A stretch of DNA of 64,000 nucleotides from Platanthera guangdongensis (taxonomy: Eukaryota > Streptophyta > Magnoliopsida > Asparagales > Orchidaceae): the NCBI GenBank assembly GCA_039583875.1, contig CM077155.1, positions 11,697,046 to 11,761,045 on the forward strand, read 5' to 3'. Under the pieces are notes generated by a model. The model ran no database searches. It saw only the letters and a program-made list of their open reading frames with translations, and was not told where the DNA came from. Made by a program: the position numbers and the translations under genes. The stretch's first letter is position 1. Every line of letters starts with the position of its first letter. Of the stretch, positions 31,357 through 42,690 are shown one piece after another.

Positions 31357-34062
31357 TTACTTCTCTGACTTCTTCTGTTTTGGCTTGACTTCTGGTGCTT
31401 TATCTCCTGGCTTCTTAAAAATGATTTCCCTATTGGGATCTGAACCTTGAGCCTTGGTAATAGTCATGTCAGTTGTCCCTATGATGTTCAGTGAAGTGGC
31501 TCTGAGGACAACTGCTTCTGGATGAAGATGCATGTACTCATCAACATTGAGTAACTTGTTTGCTTTCCCAAATCTTTTTAGCTCATCTCTCCTGTACTGA
31601 GACATAGTAGTTAAGCCTGTTGTGTCCTTGCCTTCAGCTTTAGCTTTGTTGATTAGAGATAAGCCAATGATTTCTTGGAACCTTGCCATTCTGGCTGTGT
31701 TGGCTGTCTCTGGATCTTCAGGAGGAGAATAAGGCCTTTCAGCTTCATGTTCCTTAGATTCCTGGTGCTGCTGTTGCTGTTGTCTACATGAAGATGGTGG
31801 CCTTGGCTGACTACCACCAGTGGATCTCCCTGTTTGTCTCTGATAGGTTTGAATAGGAGCAGATCTTTGAGAGCCAGAGCCAGAGGCACCTGCTGCTGGA
31901 GGAGGAGGAGGAGGAGGATCCTTTCTGTATCTATGAACTGGGGGAGGAGAGTATCTCCTACTCCTCTTCCTCTCTTTTTGTTGGTTCTTAGATAGCCACA
32001 TCCATGCAGGCATCCCTTTGTAAGGAGCAACATTGTGCAGAATATAGTATGTAGTGTCTGAAGTGGGATTAGGCTTGGGAGCAGGAGGAGGAGGAGCCTT
32101 CCTTTTCTTAGAGAGCAACTTCTTTTTCTTTTTGGCAGCCTCCTCATCATATTCATCATCATCAGAATCTGAACTCTGAGGGTTGTCATACAAAGCATTC
32201 AACTTCCTCAGAGTGGCATCAGGAATGATAAGAGGTTTTTCTTGAGGGGGGATAGAAGGTTTAGAGGGTGAGGGTTCAACAGCAGTAGGGACAGAGCTTG
32301 CAGCTGCTGCCTTGTTCTCTTCTTCAATGTCTGCCAGAATGAGCTCATCCAGATCAGGCATGGGAGAATCATCCATGACAAAATATGGGACAAGGCAGAT
32401 TTCTGGAATAGACACAGGAGTTGGAACATCAGTAGGAGCAGCAAAGGTGTCACAAAGTTGCTTGGCAACTGATGGACTTGCTGGAGAGGTATACTGGACA
32501 ATAGCCAAATAGGGCTTAGCAACCTCTACTAAAGGAATCTTCATATATACAGGATCAAAGATATGAAGTATCTCAGATAAATTAACTGTGGGATTTATAA
32601 GGAAATCACCACCAGTTGTTATTGAATCTACTAACTCATCAAGGCTACTGTCAGTGTCCATGAATTGAATAAAATCAATTGCTGTGTCTGAAACTGTATT
32701 ATCAAGCACTGTATTACCTGTATCTGCAGTATATGTATCTGTATCAACTGTATTAACCTCTGTAGCTGCTGCACCAGCTTCATCATGAAGCATCTCCCCC
32801 TGCTTGGGTTCAGGAGAACCTGGAGCCAGGCCCCTGAATGAAGAGGGGGCAGCAGAGAGGGCTGAGATTTGGGCAGATAAAGAATGAATGGAATTCACCA
32901 GAGGTGTAATGGCCTCTGTGATGAGGAATTTAATAAGAGGAGTCAGAAGAGAGATGATGGAGGGAATGGTGGAAGAATCCAGAAGTGGAGAAGGAATAGA
33001 GGAGGGGAGAGAAGTAGAGGAGGGAGGAGGAATGTGGGGAGGGGATAATGGAGGGAGAGCAGGTAGTGGTTCAGTGGGTATGGTGTAGGATGGAATAGTG
33101 GATAGGTGAGGAGGAAGAGGGGATTGAGGAGGTGAGGGAATAGGTGTTGCAGTGGGGGAAACTGGAGGTGTAGAGAGATGTGACAGATCAGGCGGTGGGG
33201 ATTGATGTTGAGGTGGAGACAAGTGAGGTGCAGGAGGAGTGGGAAGAGATTTGGTAGGAGGAACGACCTCTTCAGTGTCAGGGTGGGGAGTGACCTTGAC
33301 GGTCCTGGTGCTCTCAGAAGCAGTGATGGAGGAGGAGGAACCCTTGGATGGTTTGGAGATTGTCCTCTCCCATCGGCCAAACAAGGCGCAGGTGAGGCGC
33401 TTGCTGACATTGATGAATGTGGTCGGGGAGACCAAACATTCATTGGCCTTTTCCTGGAGGAAAATCCCCAGGATTCTGCCGTAGCAGACTTCCTTCTTGC
33501 TTGATTTCTTCTTGATTAGGTCAAAGAAAACCATGCCCCAATCGACCTGTCGCTTGTTGAGCACTGCGCACATGATCAGGAATTGATGGCGAGTGATATA
33601 GTCATGTGCCGAGTGCTTGCCCATCAGAATTTTCCCTATAATGTCGGCCAAAAATTGATATGCGGCTGACAGTTGCTTCTTCAGAAGCTTATTAGGGTTG
33701 TTGCCGGAGAAACCCATTACTTTCAACATATCAGCATATTCCTCAGCATCCATTTCCAAGTTGTCTTCCCCATTAATCAGTCCAAAGATTTCAGAGAGTA
33801 CTGCTGGAGATAGGGAAAAGGCAGTGTTTCCAATATGTCCTGTCAGATTTCCATCTTCAGAAACTATGGCAGTGTACACCCATTCTCTTATCTCGGTTGA
33901 GTGTAGCTTGATGCTGCGTGTCATGAAATCCTTGAGATGCAGTTCTTCAAGTAATTCAAGGATATAAAGAAAAATTGGATCTGAATGTTGGAAGGACTCA
34001 AAGCTCATGGAGAATGTTGTATCAAACTTCATTGACGCAAGTCCTCCTAGAGGAATCGCCAT
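31357..34062 (-). CDS. ORF3 of element D (Sirevirus extra ORF, 901 aa)
   Basis: Intact 901-aa frame from MAIPLGGLASMKFDT. The frame stays open 111 codons upstream, but that part only translates the palindrome spacer, and the ATG at 34062 has a good splice-acceptor-like TTTTCTTTGCAG 7 nt before it. Residues 1-235 share the B/C domain: L-A-D-I-I-G-K-I-L, S-A-H-D-Y-I, Q-V-D-W-G-M-V-F-F, Y-G-R-I-L and F-G-R-W-E-R. Then follow a Pro/Ser-rich stretch (about 255-375), an acidic middle, a Lys-rich KKKKKLLSKKRK patch (nuclear-localisation-like), a PPPPPPP segment and a basic C-terminus. The C-terminal module differs from B, C and I (no WSP...YYPKP). Function unknown; nothing supports an envelope protein. 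Confidence 0.85.
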   Translation of the reverse strand: MAIPLGGLASMKFDTTFSMSFESFQHSDPIFLYILELLEELHLKDFMTRSIKLHSTEIREWVYTAIVSEDGNLTGHIGNTAFSLSPAVLSEIFGLINGEDNLEMDAEEYADMLKVMGFSGNNPNKLLKKQLSAAYQFLADIIGKILMGKHSAHDYITRHQFLIMCAVLNKRQVDWGMVFFDLIKKKSSKKEVCYGRILGIFLQEKANECLVSPTTFINVSKRLTCALFGRWERTISKPSKGSSSSITASESTRTVKVTPHPDTEEVVPPTKSLPTPPAPHLSPPQHQSPPPDLSHLSTPPVSPTATPIPSPPQSPLPPHLSTIPSYTIPTEPLPALPPLSPPHIPPPSSTSLPSSIPSPLLDSSTIPSIISLLTPLIKFLITEAITPLVNSIHSLSAQISALSAAPSSFRGLAPGSPEPKQGEMLHDEAGAAATEVNTVDTDTYTADTGNTVLDNTVSDTAIDFIQFMDTDSSLDELVDSITTGGDFLINPTVNLSEILHIFDPVYMKIPLVEVAKPYLAIVQYTSPASPSVAKQLCDTFAAPTDVPTPVSIPEICLVPYFVMDDSPMPDLDELILADIEEENKAAAASSVPTAVEPSPSKPSIPPQEKPLIIPDATLRKLNALYDNPQSSDSDDDEYDEEAAKKKKKLLSKKRKAPPPPAPKPNPTSDTTYYILHNVAPYKGMPAWMWLSKNQQKERKRSRRYSPPPVHRYRKDPPPPPPPAAGASGSGSQRSAPIQTYQRQTGRSTGGSQPRPPSSCRQQQQQHQESKEHEAERPYSPPEDPETANTARMARFQEIIGLSLINKAKAEGKDTTGLTTMSQYRRDELKRFGKANKLLNVDEYMHLHPEAVVLRATSLNIIGTTDMTITKAQGSDPNREIIFKKPGDKAPEVKPKQKKSEK

Positions 34063-34460
34063 TGATGACCTGCAAAGAAAATCACAGAGAAAATGACGAT
34101 CAAGAGCAAAGGAACTGAAAGCGCGGGACGGAGGTCGAAGAAAACCTAGATATAAGATTTTCAGAATATGAATCGACAAGCTCCGTTCCACGAAAAGAGA
34201 CAGATCTTCGAACTGAGGTCGACGAAATAGGTTAGAGGTGAGTAGTTCGTCGAACTCATTGAGAAGAATTGAAAACAGTTCGTCAAACTCCGTTCGACGA
34301 AATGGTTTCTGAAGCAAGGTTCGTCGAACTCCGGTCGACGAAAATTGTTTCCACACAGAGAATTCGTCGATCTCCGGTCGACGAGAATCTCTCAAACTTT
34401 CCCTAATTCGTCGAACTCCGTTCGACGAACACTGGAAAATTCATCGAATGCAGACAGAAA
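34063..34460. repeat. Palindrome-rich pol-ORF3 spacer of D
   Basis: At least three TTCGTCGA-N7-TCGACGA(A/G) palindromes (34320-34342, 34363-34385, 34407-34429) and several half sites. The loop is ACTCCGG, TCTCCGG or ACTCCGT. This is the presumed ORF3 promoter or 5'-UTR. Confidence 0.88.
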
Positions 34461-37400
34461 TTAATTTAACTCTTCTCCATCAATCATTCCCAGTTGATTT
34501 ATAAAGAACAGATGGGTTTTCTCATCCAAAGGCTTGGTGAAGATATCTGCTCTCTGTAGATCAGTAGGAATGTGAATCAAGTTAATTTTCTTTTTGTCCA
34601 CATTATCTCTAATGAAATGAGATCTTATTTCAATATGTTTAGTCCTAGAATGATGAACTGGATTCTGAGCTATAGCAATAGCACTTGTATTATCACAAAA
34701 TAAGGTTGAATTATTTAAGTTGATACCATAATCTAGGAGTTGGTTTTGTATCCATAGCATCTGTGAACAGCAGCTGCCAACAGCCATATACTCTGCCTCA
34801 GCAGTTGATGTAGACACAGATGTCTGCTTTTTGCAAAACCAAGAGACAAGTCTCATACCCAGGAACTGACAAGTTCCAGAGGTACTTTTCCTGTCCACTC
34901 TACATCCAGCATAGTCAGCATCTGAGTATCCAGTTAACTCAAATTCTGACTCTGCAGGATACCAGAGTCCTAAACTAGGACAACTCTTTATATATCTCAA
35001 AATCCTTTTTAGAAAAATAAGATGAGATTCTTTAGGATTCACTTGGAATCTAGCACAAAGGCATGTGGCAAACATTAGGTCAGGCCTGCTTGCTGTTAAG
35101 TATAATAGGGATCCAACAATTGCCCTATAATGTTTCTGATCTACAGGTTTCCCTGCTGCATCAGAATCCACAACAGCATTGGTAGCCATAGGTGTTTTCA
35201 TTCCTGAGACATCACCCATCCCAAACTTTTTAATAAGCTCTTTAGCATACTTAGATTGGGAGAGGAAGATACCATCAGGGAGCTGCTTCACTTGGAGACC
35301 AAGGAAGTAGGAAAGCTCTCCCATGCTACTCATCTCAAATTTGGAATGCATGAGGTCAGCAAACCTCTTGCACAATTTGGGATCAGTAGACCCAAAAATA
35401 ATGTCATCCACATATATTTGTACCAATAAGATTTGGTCCTTATGATGTCTAGTGAAAAGGTTTTATCTATGGTTCCTCTTATAAATTTATGCTCTAAAAG
35501 AAAGCTAGCTAGGGTCTCATACCAAGCTCTTGGAGCTTGCTTTAAACCATAGAGAGCTTTATGCAATTTGTAAACATAAGAGGGTTGAGTTAGAGAGATA
35601 AAACCTGGGGGTTGTTATACATAAACCTCTTCCTGAAGTACACCATTCAGAAAGGCACTCTTAGCATCCATCTGGAATACTTTGAACTTTTTGTATGCTG
35701 CATAGGTTAGGAATATTCTAATGGCCTCCAACCTTGCAACAGGGGCAAAGGTTTGGTCATAGTCTATTCCTTCTTCTTGCCTATAGCCTTGAGCAACAAA
35801 TCTAGCCTTGTTCCTTACTATGTTCCCTTGTGCATCCAATTTGTTCCTATAGACCCATTTGGTTCCAATAACTGGGTAGTTATGGGGTCTTGGAACCAAA
35901 TCCCAAACTCTACATCTCTCAAATTGATTTAGTTCCTCTTACATTGCAAGAATCCAGTGGGGATCTTGCTCAGCTTCATGGATGGTGAGAGGTTCAATTT
36001 GAGAGAGAAAACAGGCATGCATCAAGTCTTGATTGAGCTGATGTCTTGTCTGTACACCAACTGAAATGTCTCCAATCACTTGAGATCTGGGGTGATCTCT
36101 AAGTGTGACAAGATCAGTTTGTGGAGTTGGTTGAGCAACAGCTTCTATAAATAATTCCTCTTGGGGAATGGTACTGGCTATTGATGGCAGTTCAGATACT
36201 TCCTCTTGGATTTCCTCTTCACTATCTTTAGCAGCCTGTGGAGTGGGATGAGTTGGAACCCCTTGGGTAAGGTTTAGTCCATCCATAGATTCACACAGTG
36301 GTGAAACCTGCAAAAGACTATTGGTAGAAATGTCTTTCTCCTTATAAGACATGTTAGCTTCATCAAAAGACACATGAACAGATTCTTCAATTTTAAGGGA
36401 TGATTTGTTGAAAACCCTATAGGCCTTGCTTACTTTGGAGTATCCTAGAAAAATCCCTTCTTCAGCCTTAGCCTCAAATTTTCTAATGTATCTTTTGTTA
36501 TTAGTGTGGATGTAACATATGCAACCAAAAACTTTAAAATATGTGATTTTAGATTTCTTTTCTTTAAGTAATCCATAGGGGGTCTTATGTTTTAGTTTAT
36601 GTACAAGACATCTGTTCAGGACATAGTTAGCTGTGTTTACAGCTTCTGCCCAAAAGGATAGAGGCATGTAAGCATCTACTAACAATGTACCTGCAGCTTC
36701 AATGAGTGTCCTATTTTTCCTTTCAGCAACCCCATTTTGTTGGGGAGTTCTAGGAGCTGAGAAGCACTGCCTGATACCTTCCTTCTCACAGAACTCATGC
36801 ATAAGAAGAGACTCAAACTCTGTTCCATGATCACTTCTGATCAATGCAACATGAGTAGAGAACTCAATCTGTATGGTCCTGAAAAAATCTGTAAGAACTT
36901 TGAATGTATCTGACTTAGCTCTCAGAAAGGCTACCCAACTGAATCTGGAGAAATCATCAACAATGACTAAGGTGTAAGACTTCCCTCCTAGGCTTTGTAC
37001 TGCAATGGGTCCAAAGAGATCCACATGAAGCAGATACAATATCCTAGGTGAATTACTTTTATTAATGGATTTGAAACTGGTTTTAGTTTGCTTGCCTAGT
37101 TGACAAGCCTGCATAGGCTTTCCTTCTTGTAGGGACCAGAAGGTAAACCTCTAATAAGGTTGTCTTTAGATAACCTATACATGTTCTTAAGGTTTACATG
37201 TCCTAGCCTTTTGTGTCATAACTCATTTTGGTTACTAGTGATATTGAGTAAACAAATATCAGTTGTGGCAGAAATGAAATCTACTAAATATATGTTTCCT
37301 TGTCTAAGTCCAATTAAAACAGTTTGGTTTTTATCATTTATAATTGAACAAGAGGTAGAGTTGAAATGTACCTGATAACCTTCATCACATAATTGACTTA

Positions 37401-37669
37401 TGGATATAAGGTTATGTTTTAAGTCCTCTTACATATGTCACCTTTTTGAAGGTCACTGCTCCAATGCTTACTCTTCCATACCCTTCTGACTGACCACTCT
37501 TTGAGTCTCCAAATATCACCTTTGGTCCTAACTTGGACTTATAGCTGGAGAGATTTGCTTTGCTGCCAGTCATGTACTTGGAGCAGCCACTTTCCAGGTA
37601 CCAGGTCTGACTTAGCCTTGGACATCTATTCACATGTACCTGCATTAAAGATAAAGATCAATTGTTCTT
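34461..37669 (-). pseudogene. pol: Element D pol (protease, integrase, RT, RNase H), nearly intact but broken
   Basis: Minus strand. The protease motif reads YLESGCSKYMTG near 37600, with the catalytic Asp changed to Glu. A damaged GAG-pre-integrase region (37115-37411) follows. Integrase (35939-37114) has VDLFGP, RSDHGTEF and AERKNR carrying D, D and E. RT starts near 35930, with stops at about 35936 and 35612 and a frameshift near 35455; YVDDIIFGST is at 35385-35414. RNase H carries GYSDADYAG, STAEAEYMA and the ADIFTKPLDE end and is intact to the stop at 34461. The domain order and ending are standard for copia. Confidence 0.9.
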
Positions 37670-39781
37670 GACACATGTTACCTTGGGTCCTTGGTTTGGC
37701 TGAAAAGTAAAACTAGAAATGACTGATAAGGCAGGTTGAGACTTATACCCTAGAGGGTGATATCTCTTAGGTGGGATTATCCAATCAGCTACTGGATTAA
37801 ATGTCTTGTTAGATGTTTTAAAATTTCTATATGGGAGATGATTTAAGTTTGGTCGTTCTGGGATCGACGAATTATTGTAAGTTCGTCTACCAGAGTTCGA
37901 CGAATGGGGATGAGATCGTCAACCTCCACTCAGAGAGTGACCATGGTCATTTTCTGTGTCCCACGTTCGTCGACCTCTGCTCGACGAACCATACACAGTT
38001 CGTCGATCGCAGTAGGATGAATAATTATTTCTGAAGTTTGCGTTCAGCGTTCGTCGATCGGGGTTCGACGATCTTGCAGGATTTCGTCGATCTAAGTTCG
38101 ACGAATTCTGCTGAACTTGGTTTTTAACAGCTTTCTTCTGTTTTCTATTTCTATTGTCTAGGGGATTTGAATTGTTTTCTGACCTGGGTTTTTCAGTTAG
38201 TTTCTCTTTACCCTTAGCAGTGATAAACTTTAAGGGAGTAGAAAGTATATTCTTCTTTATTATGGGGGGTAAACCTGATGAAGCACCCAAGCCCAGCCTA
38301 CCATTTAATCTGGCATTTACTGTGCTTGTGATATCCATCAGCTTGAGGCTTCTCCCATTGAGAGATTGCTCAAGTTGTTTTGCCTCACATAATTCAGATT
38401 TTAACTTGATTATCTGTTCATTAGCTAGTGTCAATTAGTCAGTTAGTTTTCTATTTTCTGTGCTGACAGATTCAAGGTTCTCTAGTCTAGTTCTCAAGGT
38501 TTTTATTTCTTTCTCTGAGTTTATTAGATCCATGCATATAGTTTTAAATTCTACTTTAAATAAGTTAGAATTGAAATCAAAACTAGAAATAACCTGATCA
38601 GCCTCTGAGTCTGAGGCACCTTCATCTTCAGAATCCTCTTTTGATCCACAGTTGCTTCTGGAGGCATCTATTGTCATTAGGCACACCTCCTTGGATCTGG
38701 CTTCTTCCTCTTCTTCACTGGAGCTGGAGGAGGATGTTTCCTCTTCTGAGTCACTCCAGGACTCAGCAACAAAACCCTTGTCTTTCTTTTTATACTTGTT
38801 GGAGGAGGGTCTGCTGCTTTATTTTCTTCTGGAATCCTTGTCCCTGCCCTTGTCCTTTTTCTGATTCTCTGGGCACTCTGAAATATAGTGCCCTGGCTTT
38901 CTGCATCCAAAACACACAACCTCCTTAGTTGGTGTCTTGTCATATTTGGGCTTATCATCCTGCTTGGATGATTTTCTTCTAAAGTCCTTTCTTGCCATTT
39001 TGTAGAATCTTTTGGCAAAAAGACTCATTAACTCCTCATTGGATGTAGATGTTTCATTGTCTTCAGAAGCTTTGAGGGCCAAGCTGTGCTCCTTCCTAAC
39101 TGGGGTAGTTGCCTTCTGTTCTGCTGCCTCTCTTGATTTGACAAGCTGCTCATATGACTTCAGCTTGCCTAACAGAGATTCTGTTGAGATCTCATTGAGG
39201 CTTCTGGCTTCTTTGATTGGCCAGATTCTGGAATCCCATGAACTGGGGAAACACATCAGTATCTTGTCATTCACCTCAGTTAAGGTGATGTCCTTGTCAA
39301 GAGTCTTGAGTTCACTGATGATTGAACTTAATCTATTGTACAACTCAGCCACAGATTCTGTCTCATCCTTCTTGAAATTCTCATAGAGATAAATGAGACT
39401 GGATCTCCTATCCTTTCTTTCATCAGCTGAGCCTGCTACCATTTGATTGAGAGAGTCCCAAATGGCCTTGGTTGAGGTGCACTCAGCCACCTTCTGAAAT
39501 ATGTCATCTGGCATTGTTTGGGCCAGAATATTCATAGCCTTTGCATCAGCCATCTTGGCTTTGTTATAGGCTTCAGTATTGTCTGGAGGTGGTACTGCAC
39601 TCAGATTAGTTGATGTGCTGGCAAAAGTTGTGGGAGCTGGAGGAACACCTGTTGAAATGATAGAGAAAATATCCTCATCAATGGAGTTCATATATAATCT
39701 AATTCTTGCCTTCCAGATGGAAAACTTATTAAGATTGCACACTGGAGGTCTGATGCTTATATAATCCTTGTTTTGGGCCAT
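37670..39781 (-). pseudogene. gag: Element D gag, interrupted by stops
   Basis: Starts MAQNKDYISIRPP at 39781. The main open part (to 38819) has the capsid-like region, W-K-A-R-I-R-L-Y-M near residue 25, and a CX2CX4HX4C knuckle (CFGCRKPGHYISEC, about 38870-38915). After a stop at 38819 the same Gag continues as an acidic segment, a coiled coil (38435-38590) and a basic region to about 37850. That region has a 28-residue repeat rich in DRR/GRR, caused by 84-bp DNA repeats carrying the D palindrome. Further stops near 38435 and 37919. It would package RNA if expressed intact. Confidence 0.85.
37882..38105. repeat. Palindrome-bearing 84-bp repeats in D gag
   Basis: TTCGTCGA-N7-TCGACGAA sites at 37966-37988 and 38083-38105, with one-change forms at 37882-37904 and 38050-38072 and weaker ones at about 37915 and 37999. 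Sites are 33 bp apart in pairs, with a pair period of 84 bp (28 codons). Confidence 0.88.
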
Positions 39782-39924
39782 GTCTGTGAGGAGGATAAGT
39801 CCAATAACAGAATAGAAACAAACAGATCTAACTAAGAGATCTTTGGGTTCAGTTGTTAGCCTGTACAACCAATCAGGTATGGTAATTTAACCAACCTGGA
39901 AGATGTGGTATTATAACCAACCTG

Positions 39925-39936
39925 GCTCTGATACCA
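39925..39936 (-). other. Primer binding site of element D
   Basis: The minus strand reads TGGTATCAGAGC, two bases from the LTR, a perfect initiator-Met tRNA match. Confidence 0.93.
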
Positions 39937-40165
39937 ATTGAAAGTGCAGCTAGATCTGATATACTCTAGAGGGGGGGGGGGGGGGTGAATAGAGTATATG
40001 GTGAATTTATTTTTAAAACTTTTACAACTGCTGTTGTATTTTAGGTGTGTGTGTGCAGGGAAGCAAATGCAATAAATCAAAAAGCAGCAATGGACTAATC
40101 ACAGTATATTCACAGAGCAAGGCCAGAAAATAAAAGGAAAAGAAAGCAACCAGACGACACAAGAA

Positions 40166-40200
40166 TTTTATAGTGGTTCCCCAAATCTGGGTAGTCCACT
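40166..40200 (-). promoter_or_regulatory. Core promoter block of D 5' LTR
   Basis: Minus strand: AGTGGACTACCCAGAT, then GGGGAACCACTATAAAAT. Same block as in A, B, C and I, about 235 bp from the inner LTR end. Confidence 0.8.
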
Positions 40201-40980
40201 CTTCTACCACCCTGGTAGGAATCCACTGCAGGAAGGGGTTGATCAGGTGTCCTGACACCAATGTTGTTTTGATCAGGTTCCCAAAAACCAAACCCTCAAG
40301 TCTTTTGGAGGGAGACTTGCAACTAGAATAATTTTGAAGAGAATTAAAACCCTGTACAGAGGTGGAGTGAGAGGGTGATGAGGTCTTCTCTTTCTCAAGT
40401 CAGATGAGAAGACTTGTGGAATGTTGTTTAGCAGCTTTGCTCCCCCTGAGATGTAGAAAGAGTCAGGAAGAATGTTGGAGCACTGCTTCAGGGTGATAGC
40501 TCTTCAGAGACCTAGAATTCCAGGTCTAGAGGAGGTCTTCAGGAACTTCTTGTAACTGATATGAATGTATTGTTTCTTGAAGTTATCCTGAGTGAAAGCA
40601 GATGAAGAAGACTCTTGATATTGATGTAGTGTTCTTCTTCTTCTTCTCGATCAGTTTCTCTCTGGGCCAAGAATGAATTCTTTTTCTTGTGTTGTCTGAA
40701 TCACTGTCTATCCTTTTTTTTTGATGTCGTTGTTATGTATCTTTGTATCTATATCATAAGAACGCATTCGAATTTGAATATCGAGCAGTAATGGCAGACG
40801 GCCTGGAAGGGAAGTAGCAATTAATCATTTCCCCAACTGTTTCCATGGGAAAATGGTATGTAATAATCCAGAATTAACTGCGCATTCCAACGGTAGTATT
40901 CTGTGAGGAATTACCATTAATTGTTCAGGAATCAACGCCATGGATTGAGACGGGAACAAAAGAAGACCTAGTCTGGAATT

Positions 40981-41706
40981 GTCGACCGAAGAACATAATT
41001 CGTCGAGCTGAGTTTTGAGTTCGTCGAGCTGAGCCTGAGTTCGTAGAGCTGAGCTTGAGTTCGTCGAGCTAAGCTGAGTTCGTCGAGCTGAGCTGAGTTC
41101 GTCGAGCTGACAGTCTTCATTCGTTGAACAGACAATCTTCAATATCAGACAACCATTATTCGTTGAGCAGAGAACCAAATTCGTCGAGCTGAGAATAAAC
41201 TTCGTCGACCTGAGAAAAGTTCTGGACTTGGACGAAATACTCTGCATCTGCTGAAATGTTGTATCGATACAAATTGTTGTCGACAGATTGATCTTAGTGT
41301 CGACTCAAATCCTCTGGTGTCGACATAAGCTGGTGTCGACTGAAATCCTGGTGTTGACACACGCTGGTGTCGACTCAAATCCTGGTGTCGACACAAATCG
41401 TCTGGTGTCGACACAAACCCTAAGTGTCGACACAGATTTTCTGAGTACAAAAATCGTCGAGTAAAGATTAGCATTCGTCGACCTGAAAAGCTATGAACTT
41501 GAGGTCCAAGTTCGTCGAGCTCAGAATATAATTCGTCGACCGAAGCATGAAGCTTGACTTGGAGAAATTCTGAAGTAGTCCTGATAAGCTTGAGGTAAAA
41601 TCCCAGTGTTCGTCGAGCAAAGAACGCGGTTCATCGAGCCCAGCACTGTGAATTATCTCACGATCGTCGAGCGCAGAACTCCCTTCGTCGAGCTGCGTTC
41701 GACGAA
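40981..41706. repeat. TTCGTCGA and GTGTCGACAC array in D 5' LTR
   Basis: Counterpart of 30242-30968. Some GTGTCGACAC words here have changed at CpG positions (for example GTATCGATAC, GTGTTGACAC), as expected for methylated cytosine decay. Confidence 0.88.
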
Positions 41707-41899
41707 CGTCGAACTCATTTCACTTAGTCTGAAAAACTGATAGATCTGGAGTTCCTGACAGTCTTGAAGAAGTCTGGTCCGTCTGAAGTTGAAATAGAGG
41801 ACTGTCCTAGACTCTAGGACACAAACTTGACCCAGACTATACATGATGGGTCACATCCTAAGTCAGTGAACCTAGCCCAAATCAACTAGGGATCCAACA

Positions 41900-42425
41900 G
41901 ATACATCATGAGGTACAATCTATGTACAGTCCTCCAGAAGGTAATAAAAATATTATCCTTGAGAAAGTAGATAAGCCTGTGCTAGAGGCAGTATTGAAAG
42001 AGCAAGAAACTCTTTTGTCTAAGAAGAGATTCAGAGAACAAGCAGAGTTAAAGCCAGATTTTGAGCAGTGGAGCCCAACATCTAGGAATATTATACTAAC
42101 TGCTTGGAAAGCTACAAAGGACAATACCCTAGAAAGGGGCAAATGTTATTCTGAACAAGAATGGAGAAAACATGAAGCCAGGCAAGAAGCCATAGTTCAG
42201 TACAAAAGAAAGGCAAAACTTGGGAAGCTACCTCCTAATGCACAAGAGCCTAGCAAATATTTCCCAAAGCCTTATCATTATTTTGAAAGACAAAAGATAA
42301 GGGCTGAAGAGCTAAAGAAGAAAGATCAAAAGGGCAAGAAGCCAGTTGATGACACTGATGTTCCAGTTCAAGCCAAGATTCAATCAGGCAAAGGCATTGT
42401 CATCAAGGAGCCAGAGCAGCCTTAG
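41900..42425 (+). pseudogene. Element C ORF3, 3' part after D
   Basis: Continuation of C's ORF3 beyond D, beginning with D's second target copy GATAC. The last 168 codons (41922-42425) are open and carry the C-terminal module seen in B and I: QWSPTSRNIIL, a CYSEQEW block and KYFPKPYHYFERQ, then a Lys-rich tail. On its own this piece has lost the N-terminal domain. Function unknown. Confidence 0.82.
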
Positions 42426-42690
42426 ATTAGATTTACTAGATTTTTTCACATTGTAAAATCTAGTGTCTAAAATCTATGTAAACTTCTATTAAAGAAACTT
42501 TTGTAGTTGAAGCAAGACATGATTAATGCTTGTTCTGTGTTAGCATACTTATTCTGTGATGAAATATCTTTTATGTTTTGTTTAAGAAATTACCATGTCA
42601 TATAATGTTGTTATACATCATATTGTGTATTTGTTATGTATGGTGTATATCATTGACTAAGGGTTATGACTTCTCCAAATAGGGCGAGAT
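42426..42690 (+). other. 3' untranslated end of C with polypurine tract
   Basis: AT-rich, no ORF. Ends AAATAGGGCGAGAT next to the LTR, a mutated form of the AAATAGGGGGAGAT tract. Confidence 0.75.

Larger units (their letters stand above)
29204..41899 (-). mobile_element. Element D: Sirevirus-like copia retrotransposon, near full length
   Basis: 12,696 bp on the minus strand with LTRs 29204-31162 and 39939-41899, perfect primer site, polypurine tract, gag, pol and a long open ORF3. Perfect target duplication GATAC (29199-29203 and 41900-41904) in ORF3 of C. The LTRs are nearly identical and differ mainly in scattered substitutions and G-run length, so this is a late insertion. Gag and pol contain a few stops and a frameshift, so this copy is not autonomous. 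Confidence 0.95.
39939..41899 (-). repeat. 5' LTR of element D
   Basis: 1961 bp, pair of 29204-31162. The promoter block is at 40166-40200 (TATA near 40167-40174, minus) and the word array at 40981-41706, ending with the 8-7-8 palindrome 41684-41706. Confidence 0.94.

Noticed and set aside
32888..33504. Plus-strand ORFs opposite ORF3 of D (60-100 codons)
   Set aside because: They mirror the Pro/Ser-rich coding strand of ORF3 and have no domain or promoter evidence.
31357..34062. Envelope glycoprotein in the ORF3 position
   Set aside because: No signal peptide, membrane-spanning helix or fusion-peptide-like segment is visible; it is Pro-, acid- and Lys-rich with a globular N-terminal domain.
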